Assembly: GCA_905250115.1 (NCBI GenBank)
Contig: CAJNOI010000009.1
Span: 904,150 to 968,149 of the forward strand
Direction: 5' to 3'
DNA length: 64,000 nucleotides
Origin: Adineta steineri
Lineage: Eukaryota > Rotifera > Eurotatoria > Adinetida > Adinetidae
Program-made: the position numbers and the translations under genes
In this document: positions 22,115 to 33,645 of the stretch, in pieces
How the letters are laid out: the number at the start of each line of letters is the position of its first letter
Position numbering within the stretch: position 1 is the first letter of the stretch
The notes under the pieces: generated by a model
What the model was told of the DNA's origin: nothing
What the model saw: the letters and a program-made list of their open reading frames with translations, nothing else
Databases searched by the model: none

Positions 22115-24190
22115 CTATAAGAAAATAATATGAAACTTTATCTCAGTTATATACACTAAATAAATATCATCAGAGTAACGATGCTTGCCTCCTCTTTCTT
22201 ATTTCTTCTCATTTGATATATTGCCCTTACCTTTCTGTCTTTATTCCATACATCGTGTGATACTTGGCCCCATCTAATTTTGTCTTTGTCTTATATATCA
22301 TGTGACACTTTATCCTTAATATCCCTTTCTTTCTTATTCTTTCATTCTTTCATGCTCTATATTGAAAGAGTATGTAGATGTGTGCTTTCTATGAAAACGA
22401 TGTGATTTTTGATAAGGAAAAATATAATAAAGTGTGTAGCTCTATCAGTGCTGGCGCTACTTCCGTTAAAATCGTCACAATCATAAATCCCTCTTGCTAT
22501 ATCATATGACATTATTTCTATAAAACCACTTGCTATAGCTCTCTTTTCCCTAAAAATTCAAATCGACCTTTCATCGTCATAAAACAAATGAAGGACAAAT
22601 CAAAATAATAGAAAGTTATACTTATTGCTACAACAATTTTTTGTTTTTTGTTACATTGTTATGAATAACATTTCACATAATTATTCTATTGAATTACATA
22701 TATATATATTTATTTTGTACAATATATTTTATTCAAATGAATCAATCAAGCAAATTATAAATTACCTTGCAGTTATTGAGTGTTGGTGCAAAACTTTTAC
22801 ATTGTTCGATCAATATTATTGTTGACATGATGTTTTCAATAGTTATGTAACATTTTCCTTGATTTATAAATAACCAAATGAAATGAATTCGTCAAAACAA
22901 CTATACAATTACAACCTTGAACAAAATATATTGTGGCAAGTTTTCAAATAAAAGTTAGTTAATTTAGTCTATGCGTCTTCGTATATTTTGGTATTTTATA
23001 TTCTATTAGAAAAGAATAATAATTCGAAAAAAATATCACTTAATGGAAGACTTGAGAGATGTGAAGAAAAATATTTTCTCTGTGTATACACTTGACTATT
23101 CGTAGCACACTTTGTCATATACAAATCGACGAATGTGACTGAAAATAAAAAATTCAGTGAGATCGAAACAGGTCTTTGGTTGTATTAACTAGTGCTCGAG
23201 AGCATTGACTAATGTCGAATTTTTGTGATGAGTGGCGATTCCGATCAAAAATCGTATTATCGCTCCCATTCGACATATCATCTACTGTTTTTCGGACCGT
23301 TTTTACTAGGAAAAGTTTGAGATTGGGTGCAATTGCATCCAATATACCTCTCATTTTCTAAATTTGCTACTGCTTGAAAGAATATGCAATTCAATAGTAC
23401 ACATAGCATCGAATTATTAATATTTATGAAGCTGCCTTGGAGTTGAATTTTGTTGTTTCATATTTTTTGAATGGAAAGAAGAACAATCTTTTATTTTGAG
23501 TTTTACTATTCGTTTTCTTAATAAATTCATTATTTATCAGAATATTTTTTCAGGTAAAAGAGATCAAAAAAACATCAAATACTCATTCAATATGCGCCAT
23601 TTTTATTTGATATTGCAGGTTGTTTTCGAAGCGTATATATCTACTTCCGAAATATCAAAATCTAATCAATATATTTACGATATAGAAAATGATAAAATAA
23701 TGAATGATTGACAGTCCGTATAATTGGAGAAGTTTTTTCGTAAATAAAACAATTGAATGTATAAATATTCTACTCGATAAAGACAACGTAAAAAAATAAT
23801 AAAAGTTTAATATCTATTGAAAGAGAATCTCAATTGTTATGTTGAAATAAGATATAATAATCATAAATAATTTGATGAATTCAACTAATATAAACGAAAT
23901 AAATACTTAGGATGCTCTATTTTTATTTCACACTAATCGTAAACATATAAATTAATTGTCAAAAACTACAAAATGAGAAGAAGTAGAATAGAAATAGTTC
24001 TTTCGTCTAATATGAAATATTACCAAAATGATTTAACGAAAAGAACATATCTCTTATAATCTTCTTCTCAGTTCATATAGATATATATATATCAAAATTA
24101 TAAATAAATAATTGACAGTTCGTTGAATATTTGAATTGAAAAAAATGAAGACATATCTGATTACAATTATATTACAGTGACGACAGTAAA
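22115..24190. other. gene-poor stretch upstream of the ART exon
   Basis: It should contain the 5' exon(s) and promoter of the ART gene. An ATG-led 21-codon segment at 22766-22828 (minus) ends at a GTAAT donor but does not join the ART exon in frame. A 66-codon minus-strand frame at 23154-23354 is slightly GC-richer than its surroundings and could be a decayed coding remnant; I do not recognise it. Confidence 0.35.
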
Positions 24191-24451
24191 TTATAAATAA
24201 GAATCAACCATTTGTCCAACACGATATCCCAAACTAACAAAACTATTTGGCATACCGATTGAATGTAAACCACCGGCAACACGATTTCCAAGACCGCTAT
24301 TTGGATAGAAAGGTGGTCCAACATGAAAGCCATCGCGTCCAGTATGTGAAGAATTATGTGATGATGTAGCCACATAATGGTTCATAGCTCTTGCGACCCT
24401 ATGAAAATGGTTTAATGTAGAGTAATCCATACCTGTACCGTGCATCGTCAT
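24191..24451 (-). CDS. small hypothetical protein, 86 aa, Gly/His/Ser-rich
   Basis: A single ATG-started frame on the minus strand. Composition is rich in His, Gly, Ser and Asn (NHYVATSSHNSSHTGRDG, then GLGNRVAGGLHSIGMPN), with no signal peptide or membrane segment. The local GC content is above that of the flanks and the frame is clean, which argues mildly for coding. An overlapping frame also exists. I do not recognise a family. It could be one exon of a larger gene or chance. Confidence 0.35.
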   Translation of the reverse strand: MTMHGTGMDYSTLNHFHRVARAMNHYVATSSHNSSHTGRDGFHVGPPFYPNSGLGNRVAGGLHSIGMPNSFVSLGYRVGQMVDSYL

Positions 24452-26959
24452 TAGGCGAACAGTTAGTCAAGGTCAATAAATGAAATTTGTGAATTGATGC
24501 TCGTATTTATAGGCGCACGAATTCCAATATATTAGTAATAAATGTACGAAGGGTGAGACCAAAAACATGTAAACATATTCAATGAAACGTCTCGAACACT
24601 CTCTTCCTTTTCCAACATACGCCATTCTCATGGAACGAAAAATATAGTACACCTATGACTAATTTTCATGTCCTTCGTCTATTTAATAAAAAAAAATCAG
24701 TCTATCTCGACAACAAGTAAATGTTTTCAAACAAAGAAATTCGATGAGATGGTATCAATTCGCAAGAAAGCATGATTTTTTCTGCTGTTTTCATTACCAG
24801 TAACCGGAAAAAAATTATTTTTATTTTGATGGCATGATTTCCATTTTTATCTTATGAGAATGTTGTTTTTTTATTTCGAAATATATTGATCACATGATAT
24901 TTATCATATTCCTGCTGGAGCTATATTAAACGACACAATAGTCAATTTAATTAAAAATAGCGTATTGTTTATCAAAATATCAACTGATAAACATGCTTCA
25001 CACATATATTTGAAGCTATTTTTATCAGAATAATGTTTTTCTATGCACTTCAATTCATCCATGCTTGGTTAACCTATTCACATGAAATAAAGTATATATT
25101 TACGTTTGCCATCTACATTGATAAGCGTGACAACGTATAAACAAGAAACATCTCGTTCATACATATAGAACGTATTTATCAAAAATATTTTTATTACCAT
25201 ATTGTTTATATTTTCTTGTTGTAACACAAATTATCTATAATTAACTCATGGAACTATGACTAAAAATACGCATTTACAAAAAATTCGAGTACTGCGAGTA
25301 CTACTTCGTACAATAACGTATCGCATATATTCTATAGTGTCAGCATTTAATACACAAATACAGTATTTTCAGTCACATTTACTTAAAACTCATTAGTTTA
25401 TTTCAGCTATTATTCAACATTCATCTCTCCACAAATCATCCAAAGGATTTATTTAAGTTTGAATCAATCTAACTGATCCAAACTAAAATATCTACTTTAT
25501 TTTTCAAACAATCCAACATATATGGTAAACGAATCGGCGCACATCCAATGCAACTGAGAAGGAAATATAATAGATGAGAGATTTTAATAATTAACGTTAT
25601 TATAATTTATTTTATTCTATTATATTTTGTTTTTTCTTGTGCATTGAATTGTTGTATTTTTTACGTTTAATTTGTATATTGTGAATAGTTCTATTATTTA
25701 TATAGAGACAATAATTCGTTGCAATTGAATTACACCGAAAGCGGTAGATGAAATATCAAAGACGAAACCAGGTAATTTTCTTGTATATTGATACATGAAA
25801 ATCAAAATTCTACGATGATATAGTCATTTATTTATTTAGATGCTGGAAGGTTTTTTATCAAATTTAGATCTGCAAATATTGATATGACACGAGAGCTATC
25901 TGAATATAATCAGTTATAAATTTATTGAAATCTAAGCAGATCACGTCTTCGTAATTAGGTATGATTTGAGAGAAAATATCATTACCTCATGTCTAACATC
26001 AAATTTATACCTTAATTTGAGGGAAAAAATATGTTTTTCTTTTTCTTTTAATAAATATGTATTAAACGATCTCGCTCAAAACATCATATTTTTATTTTTT
26101 AGTCTTCGTCAATCAAACTTCAACTATATCCAATAGACAACAATTATATTACTGTTTAATACAACATTTAGTCGTTCAATACATTTACTTTTTATACAAA
26201 TCAATATTATAAAAATATTCATTCTAAATTACATATGAGATAAAAATCAGTACTAGACTCCTTGAACTTGATGTTATTATTAGATGAATCTAATATTTAT
26301 ATATGTATGTATCAGAAAAGATATAAGACATTGATAATATGGTTGATTCTAGTTGATGAATATCTACTAGATTGCAGTGTTGTATGTTTGAAAAATTATA
26401 GAAAAGTGTGTATTTATGTGATAAAAGTTATTTTATAATATGTGAAATGATGGTGATGATATAATAATTTGTTTTGAAGAGATAGTGATGAAGTTTTGTA
26501 TGTGGGTATGTGAGAGTGAGAACATATATATTGATTTGTAATTATAGGTAATTATGATACAAAATGAAAAGACATGTGAATAGATGTGTTTGATGTACTT
26601 TCATGTTACGATAAATGTTGTTATATAAATCTTGAAAAAGTACTAATGAAAGACTTTAATATTCTTGAAAAAATTAGGATAGAAAACCAGTTGCTTTACT
26701 TTGGGCAGTCTAAATATAATATCGTAAACAAGATTTGAAGTATTTTACATATCTACATCTTCTGATAATTACATGTCATCTAACTAAATTTTGCTATGTT
26801 ATTTTTATATTCTTCTTTACCTTTATTCAATTAAACTCGATAGTTACTTAACGTCAAGCACAATACTTATGCCACAGTTCAATGGCTTTCAATCTCATTT
26901 GACTGGGATATATTTTTAGACCAGTTCGAACAGTACTGTTAGTTGTCGAAGATAATTAA

Positions 26960-27277
26960 TTATTTTCATCAATAAGTTCGAAATCGTCTCGTTGTCTAAT
27001 ATTAATATTTACAATTATTTATTTATCAATCACTTTATTATCTAAAGCTAGTTTATATGGTGTACTCAATATTTTTACTGTTAATTTTAATGATATTTCA
27101 GTACAACATTTAGACAAAGATTCAACAAATTATGTCCTTCTACAAAATATAACTGAAAAAGAATCAGATCTAATAAATACGAAATTAAAATTTTTTTTTG
27201 TTCAGACATCTGAAAATGAAGGTATTCTTTCACGTCATGCTTGTTCAATTGAATCAATTCAGACTTATGCAATTTAA
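26960..27277 (+). other. possible orphan exon or decayed coding segment
   Basis: An open frame of 105 codons plus TAA stop without an initiating Met. The second half looks coding-like, e.g. NDISVQHLDKDSTNYVLLQN, and the upstream part is hydrophobic (LILIFTIIYLSITLLSK). It could be the last exon of a membrane protein. No family recognised. Confidence 0.25.
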
Positions 27278-27504
27278 CTCATTTTTTGAGTTGAAATTAA
27301 TTGAGAAAATTTTTTCAAGAGCTCGAATTCAACTCAAAAAACGTTCTGTTGCTTTGACAAAAGAAAATATTTACGAAGGAAAGTTTCATGAAAATAAAGT
27401 ATTGTGATTTTTTAGATTGTGTGCTGTAGTTTTTCTAATTTCTCTACATTATAACTGTATGATTCAGTTCAAAAAGGCTCAATTGAATTTAGTTTACGAA
27501 CGAG

Positions 27505-27720
27505 TTAAATTGCAGATTTTGTTCTCTAACATGTACTCTACAAACTGATATATTTTGAAGATACGATCGATGTCGTATCAACGATTTCGAATAGAAGAAA
27601 ACAGGCGAAGTCAACTTTCACTTTCTTCGGTATTCGTAAACCTCGATAAAACGTCAGCCGGACCTTAAAAATACATCAGTTTGTAGAGAACATATAAAAG
27701 AACAAAATCGTCAACTCAAA
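27505..27720. mobile_element. foldback/MITE-like inverted-repeat element, copy 1
   Basis: The left arm, containing TTTTGTTCTCTAACATGTAC then TCTACAAACTGATATATTTT, is mirrored by the right arm, which read on the opposite strand gives TTTTGTTCTTTTATATGTTC then TCTACAAACTGATGTATTTT. The arms are imperfect and about 80-100 nt long. A second, better preserved member lies at about 35264-35494. No coding capacity; exact ends and target duplication not resolved. Confidence 0.6.
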
Positions 27721-28081
27721 AAATTTCAAATATTAAAATTAAACTATTGACGAGACATTTAGTCGATTCCGATACAGTTTACTAATAAATTGATATCAGC
27801 TGCTTATCTTGATTTCGATGGTTTTATATTCATTCTAATTCATTCAAAGTAAATGTAAATAATATATATGTACTTTATTTTTCGATAGTAAATATAGATA
27901 AGCTTTCTGTACAGCATCTATATGTATCTTATTTTGTTATTCATCAAAGGTTTTTACGAAGTTATCGAGACCTTTATCTATTAATTGTCCTACTTCAATC
28001 AGCCCGTATATGGAGCAAGATGAGTAAGAAATCATTGAAAGCTATTGTGACATCACAAAGATGTGTAACGAATTCATTTAA

Positions 28082-28246
28082 CCCTTTACGGCCGAATGTT
28101 GCCAAAAGGCAACAATTTTGCCGTAGGGGGGTACGGCATTTTTTAAAAAATCGGTCGTGAAAAATTGATCCCTGTAACTAAACAAGAAAGAATATATAGA
28201 AAGATAACTTGTGGCTTATTGTCTTCTGATAGCCGGCTGTAAAGGG
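28082..28246. mobile_element. piggyBac-type MITE, 165 bp, TTAA flanks
   Basis: The termini are CCCTTTACGGCCG on the left and, on the opposite strand, CCCTTTACAGCCG on the right. Both ends are bounded by TTAA (28078-28081 and 28247-28250), the target site of piggyBac transposases. Just inside the left end is a short perfect palindrome GTTGCCAAAAGGCAAC. No coding capacity. Confidence 0.75.
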
Positions 28247-28676
28247 TTAACATGCAACAATTGTAGAAATCAACATTCCATTTAATATAAACTACACAAA
28301 TAGAAAAAGGTAAACCTAAGTTAATTTTCTTTAGTACGAATAATTACCAAAACTAATCGAAAGAATGACTAAGCATTATTGACAAAATATCGCACTTATT
28401 GAATATTCTAATTACCAATAATTTTATCAAATTTAAAATTGATTAGATCGAATATTTTATTTTTATTTTAAACTACGATAGAAAAATGTACGAATACACA
28501 ATAAAAAGAAGCACTGAATATAAGAAGAAAAAAATGGCATAGGAACACTTTTTTTTTCACGTATTATGTAGACTAACATCGACGAGAATTTGTTATAATA
28601 AACATGTATCGCCCCGTTCTTCTTGAAGATTAATACATTGTAATGATTAATTGTTTCATGGGATAATGAATTTTTT

Positions 28677-28776
28677 NNNNNNNNNNNNNNNNNNNNNNNN
28701 NNNNNNNNNNNNNNNNNNNNNNNNNNNNNNNNNNNNNNNNNNNNNNNNNNNNNNNNNNNNNNNNNNNNNNNNNNNN
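28677..28776. other. assembly gap (100 N)
   Basis: Exactly 100 N, the usual placeholder for a gap of unknown length. The receptor exon that follows begins 24 bases after it, so the rest of that gene is probably hidden here or misplaced. Confidence 0.99.
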
Positions 28777-28800
28777 TTTTTTTCTTCTTCTTATCTTTAG

Positions 28801-29424
28801 ATTCAATTTGTTACTCTTGCTATATGTCTTAGTCTATCAGCAACTATTATACTTTTATGTTTATTTGCGCCAAAATTATATATTATTCTCTTTGATCCGT
28901 CCAAAAATATTCATTCAAAATTTAAAACATCAATATCAGTTAAAAAACCTGCAACATCACAACCAAAAGACAGTAATCATTATAATACATTACAAGCAAC
29001 ACCAATTAATAATAATCAACAACGACGAATAACACCATCAGAATTTACAACAGAAGTTACATTTTGTACTTCAAAATCAGATAGTTATGCTTTAAATATT
29101 CATGAAGAAACAACACAAACAGATAGTTTTATTGGTGAAAAATCAATTGTAAATACTAGTGCATGTACAGATGCTGAACGACAAATAATATCTGGAAAAG
29201 ATAGTGATAAAACAGATCTTATTTCAAAATCCAAACCAAAATTAAATGTTGGTTATCTTCAACGTTCATCAATTCGACGAAATTCAACTAGTATAGTAAT
29301 ATCAAATGAAAATCCATGGAAACGAATGAGTAATGTTCGTTATAAACTTGATAAACAAGAAGTCAAGGAAGAAAATACATCACGTTATCGTCATGTTTAT
29401 GAACAGCATATCACTTTTGTCTAA
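28801..29424 (+). CDS. class C GPCR (metabotropic glutamate receptor-like), C-terminal exon only
   Basis: The exon opens after a pyrimidine-rich TTATCTTTAG acceptor 24 bases beyond the gap and runs 207 codons to TAA. It begins IQFVTLAICLSLSATIILLC, then LFAPKLYIILFDPSKNIHSK. This is the seventh transmembrane helix and the FAPKxYIILFxPxKN signature of class C receptors, closest to mGluR. A long Ser/Thr/Asn-rich cytoplasmic tail follows and ends EQHITFV, which fits a class I PDZ ligand (T at -2, V at 0). The Venus-flytrap ligand domain, the Cys-rich domain and helices 1-6 are missing, so the entry is a fragment cut by the assembly gap, not evidence of a truncated gene. mGluR-like receptors couple extracellular glutamate or related ligands to G proteins. 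Confidence 0.75.
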   Translation: MQFVTLAICLSLSATIILLCLFAPKLYIILFDPSKNIHSKFKTSISVKKPATSQPKDSNHYNTLQATPINNNQQRRITPSEFTTEVTFCTSKSDSYALNIHEETTQTDSFIGEKSIVNTSACTDAERQIISGKDSDKTDLISKSKPKLNVGYLQRSSIRRNSTSIVISNENPWKRMSNVRYKLDKQEVKEENTSRYRHVYEQHITFV

Positions 29425-30901
29425 GTTATTATTTTTGTTTTTTTTTCTTTTGTTTAATATTAAATGTCTTCTGTTGTCATTCAAGCAAAAAAGAAAACTT
29501 ATAATAATGCATGTACAATCTAGATAAATTGATAGACTAATGTTTAAATTTGATTTCCATTGACTTAATAGTTTACTATTGGTTAAAAATTAGAATATTT
29601 GATTCTTTTTTGTTGTTCAGATTTACAATTCACATCTTTTTGGTTTGAATATAATAAAATAAAAAATAATTTGATTTATTTATTTCTACATCGTCGAACA
29701 AATATAATTCTCTTTTATTTCCAGTTATGATTCTATATTTGTCTATTTGTCTTACTGCTATTCGTTCGTTATTTTCCTTTTTCTTCAATTATTACTTTTT
29801 TTTATTCTTTTACTCAATAATTAAAATGATGAAAGCATCTATTCTATGCATTAATTATTTTTACACAAGGCCCCAATGTACTATTATGCATCTCGATAAA
29901 TTCAAAGAACATGAATATTAATAATTACTGAAAGTTACATCCAGCTCTATTTACACTTTCTATAATAAGTGTAAGGAAGGACCTTTCATTTTGATTGTGA
30001 GGATTTAAAGAAACAAATTTCACGTCATTTACTTGTAAACCTTGTGCTACAGTGTGGGAAGATTCTGATAGCTTTGACTTACGTTTTTATGATTTACCGT
30101 GATTTCATGATGATTATATCCACCTCTTTTGATTCGAATCTAATTAATTGGCTACAACAAATACTTTGCGCAAGATATAATTTTCTATCGTGCTGACATA
30201 GATCCTCATTTGTTTGTTGTGAAGACTTTATTCCGATCAGAGAAACAAACAATGAGAGAGAGAATATATGCTCTCCAAAGCAAAAGCAAAACCCTTATAT
30301 ACTCATATGTGTGTGACTGAGGAATCTCACTCATAAGTCATTAATTCCTTGACGCATCAGCTATCACGGCGAGTGTCGTGACATTTGTATTCGAAAATAC
30401 CTTGAAAAAATCTATATTACTATTTTTTTCCACCTCTCATATGTTGCGTGTATCTGGATATTATCTAGCAGTAATATTTGATTGTGTTTTCTTCCCATGC
30501 AATGTTGTTCTCTAATAATCGTATTAAAAAAACATCAATTTACAAATGCTGATGGTTTATATCTAATAGAATACATCTCTATATGAAAAAATAATAAAAG
30601 ATCCGAATTGTACATATCATTTTTAGTAAAAATTTTATTTTTATTGAATAAAATGTTATTCAAATCTTTCAACTTTTATTTTAAAGGATATAAACATTTC
30701 ATTATTTTCACCTGAAACTGACATCTATATACTAATAAAAACTTTTACCGTCTTCATAAAAGAACAGCGAATGGTACATATTTTACCAGTATGAATTAAA
30801 TTTGATATGGTTTTTTTTATAGAAAAATATTATTTCGTAAAAATTCAATATTCTACAAGCATTTTTTTGTTCTTCAGATAAATTTTATTATTATTATAAT
30901 T
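29425..30901. other. intergenic between mGluR-like exon and NAA20
   Basis: 3'UTR of the receptor, then AT-rich spacer. Open frames at 29333-29921 are low-complexity Phe/Leu-rich shadows. No exon, repeat or element end that I can support. Confidence 0.4.
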
Positions 30902-31815
30902 ATGACATCAATTCGTCAATTTAGATTAACAGATCTTTTACGAATAAATAATGTGTAAGTATAAAATTCGAAATTAATCTTATTGATTTATTTATTTTCT
31001 AGGAATCTGGATATTTTCACAGAAAATGTAGGTTTATAAAATAAATCAAAAATAAATTTTAGAAATTTTTGATTGATTTCAGTATGGACTTTCATTTTAT
31101 TTACATTATCTAGCAAGATGGCCTGAATGCTTTTTTATTGCAGAAAATCCTGCTCGAAAATTAATGGGTTATAGTGAGTTATTTTGAATTATATATGCAA
31201 ATTTCGAATTTATGAAGAATAAAATTAAAGTAAATTAACATTTTTATATTTTACATCATTAAAATAATGAATTTTTAGTGTTGTATATTTTAGTCATGGG
31301 AAAAATTGAAGGTAAGTAGTTTATACTGATTGATTGAGTAAACATATAGATTTATTATTCAGGTAAACACGAAAATTATCATGGTCATGTAACTGCTTTA
31401 TCAGTTGCACCAGAATTTCGTCGTATTGGAGTTTCAACACAATTGATGGCATTATTAGAACAAGTCTCCGAAAAGTTCGTTCTTTGTTTTTTCTTCTTAA
31501 ACATTATTTTATAATAATTCATTTGTATTCTTAGAAAAGACACCTATTTTGTTGATCTATTTGTTCGAGTATCAAATAAACGAGCTGTCGATATGTATCA
31601 TAAATTAAATTATGTTGTTTATCGGCGTATTATCGGGTATTATTCTGGTGAACGAGATGAAGATGCATTTGGTATGTGTATATGTCTTATTTTCTTGAAA
31701 ATAATTAATTCAAATATTTTTAGATATGAGGAAAGCTTTACCAAAAGACGTCGAGAAAAAATCATTGATACCAATTCCACATCCTGTCCGACCTGAAGAT
31801 CTAGCTGATGATTAG
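30902..31815 (+). CDS. NAA20: NAA20, catalytic subunit of N-terminal acetyltransferase NatB
   Basis: Acetylates the alpha-amino group of nascent proteins starting Met-Asp/Glu/Asn/Gln, on the ribosome with NAA25. Seven exons: 30902-30954, 31003-31027, 31083-31173, 31294-31311, 31373-31474, 31535-31671 and 31724-31815, giving about 172 aa, the usual family length. Diagnostic segments are MTSIRQFRLTDLLRINNVNL at the start, HGHVTALSVAPEFRRIGVST containing the acetyl-CoA-binding R/Q-x-x-G-x-G/A loop, YFVDLFVRVSNKRAVDMYHK, and KKSLIPIPHPVRPEDL at the end. These match animal NAA20 almost throughout. Exon 4 is an 18-nt microexon. All junctions are GT/AG and frame-consistent. NAA25 is not in the window. 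Confidence 0.95.
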
Positions 31816-32701
31816 TTTTTGTTGTGAACATTTGCAGTTGATAGAAGTTTATTAATATAAAATAAAACGATGATCTAGACAAATCATTAGCATTTATAAA
31901 ATGTTTTTCCTCAATACTAAAAGTACTTAATTGTCATTGAAGGCTATAAGAGATAATTAAAAGCATTAATCAATAATAATTTATCCAGTAAGTAGATCTA
32001 GAATAAATAAAAAATCTCGATACTAATATGAAAATGATTATACAGACGATGTACTGACGAACGATTTACGGACTTTGATTTCATTTTACTCGGAAGAAGT
32101 GAATAATCATTTTTTGTCCCTTGATAATCTTAATAACAAAAAAATATTTCATACTTGTTGATGTAGCGCTGAGTAATTGCATCTCTAAAACTGTTTATTT
32201 GTAGTTTCTGTTTTCATACATTTTTATGTACTTAACAAATAAAATTTACGATTGAAATATTATCATGATACATAATACAAAATTCCAATCATACGAAATA
32301 CAAACAAAAGAACAATCATGTATATGATTCATGTAAAAGAAAACCTTTTTTGGTTACTATTAATAAAAATTTCTACCTATAAAAGATGCAATGCAACAAT
32401 GGTAAAGCAGTTAGATGTGTTCTCTTTCGTTGTTGTATGCACTGTTGATTTTCTTTTGTATGTTGTACTTATTCATCGTCTACTGACGGAATAATTTTTC
32501 GAGCATTATAAATTGACACAACCTTCTCGATATAAAAGCTGTAGACATGTCGGAATAAGTTTGTCTAATATTTTTCTTTTTACAAGGTACTTTTTCGTAT
32601 TTGTATAATTATCATTAACTTCATTATCGATCAAAATGGTCACTATATACATAAACCTTTCTTCTATAGATCTCTATTTAAAATAATCGAACTTATCAAT
32701 T
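31816..32701. other. intergenic between NAA20 and calcium sensor
   Basis: AT-rich spacer with AATAAA-like signals near 31860 and no supported exon. The 3' part should hold the promoter and 5'UTR of the calcium-sensor gene. Confidence 0.4.
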
Positions 32702-33645
32702 ATGGGTAATAAAGGTGCTAAAGGCAAAAAAACTTCTACTGAACTTACAGCAAGAGGTTGGATGATTTTTATCTTCATATTTCTTTTAATCAATTTTTTT
32801 CAATGATAGAAATTACTATGCTTAAAGCGAATACTAAATATAGTGAAAAAGGTATGTTTTTTTTACATATTATCTTCAATTCCTTTTTTTTTTGTCTCTA
32901 GAGATTCGTGAATGGCATGCTGTATGTATTCTTCGTGTATGATTAATTGAACTTTGTATTATTCGTTTATTAGGGTTTTCTTCGTGATTGTCCAAGTGGT
33001 AAACTCGATAAAAAGAAATTTGTTGAAGTATACAAAACTTTTTATCCACAAGGCAAAGCTGATAATTTTTGCAAGTAAATGAATATCTGTCTCATTTGAC
33101 CAATATATATATATTTGTTTTATTGTTAGATATGCATTTGCTACATTCGATACAAATCATGATGGTTCTATTGATTTCGATGAATTTATTTTAGCGATTT
33201 CTGTTTCAAGTCAAGGAGATTTAGATGATCGACTTGAACTTGCATTTGATATGTAAATTTCGAAGATTTATCGAATATTTATAATAGATTTTCTTTCTAA
33301 TTCAAAGGTATGATGTATCAGGTGATGGACAAATTGATCAAAAAGAATTAGCTGCTTTGATTTCCGCTATGGTAAAAAATTTTTATTGAGTTTTGTTTAG
33401 TAAATATTCTATATTTTGTAGTATGATCTTGTTGGTGAAACCGATCGTAAAGGTGATCGTGAACCAAAGAAACGTGCTGCAGAAATTATTGCTAAAATCG
33501 ATGTTGGTGGTGATAAAAAATTAAATAAACAAGAATTTATTGCTGGGTAAAAATATATTTCATCATTAATTCTTTGTATTTAATATTTTTAATTAGATGT
33601 AAAAATGATCCACTTATTCGTCGTTTACTTGCACCAAATGTATAG
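32702..33645 (+). CDS. neuronal calcium sensor family EF-hand protein
   Basis: Eight exons: 32702-32756, 32810-32851, 32902-32921, 32974-33074, 33130-33252, 33308-33371, 33422-33546 and 33597-33645; about 192 aa, as in NCS-1, hippocalcin and VILIP. The N-terminus MGNKGAKGKK begins with Met-Gly, so N-myristoylation is likely. Hallmark EIREWHAGFLRDCPSGKLDK includes the degenerate EF1 with the family's Cys-Pro. EF2 is DTNHDGSIDFDEF and EF3 is DVSGDGQIDQKEL, both with full calcium-ligand sets. EF4 DVGGDKKLNKQEF keeps most ligands. The end, NDPLIRRLL, matches the family tail. Such proteins move to membranes on calcium binding and regulate GPCR kinases, channels and PI4-kinase. The subfamily is not assigned; EF4 and the short C-terminus differ from frequenin. 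Confidence 0.88.

Larger units (their letters stand above)
24452..28676. other. gene-poor 4.2 kb ending at the scaffold gap
   Basis: Mostly AT-rich with no recognised gene. It contains a 105-codon open frame without ATG at 26960-27277 (plus), a foldback element near 27505-27720 and a piggyBac-type MITE at 28082-28246. Upstream exons of the receptor fragment seen after the gap would be expected on this side or within the gap, but I found none here. Confidence 0.4.

Noticed and set aside
22440..22470. CAGTGCTGGCGC as a hAT terminus
   Set aside because: No matching inverted end or flanking duplication nearby.
22766..22828. ATG-led 21-codon exon as first exon of the ART gene
   Set aside because: The phase does not match the next exon; joining would hit a stop.
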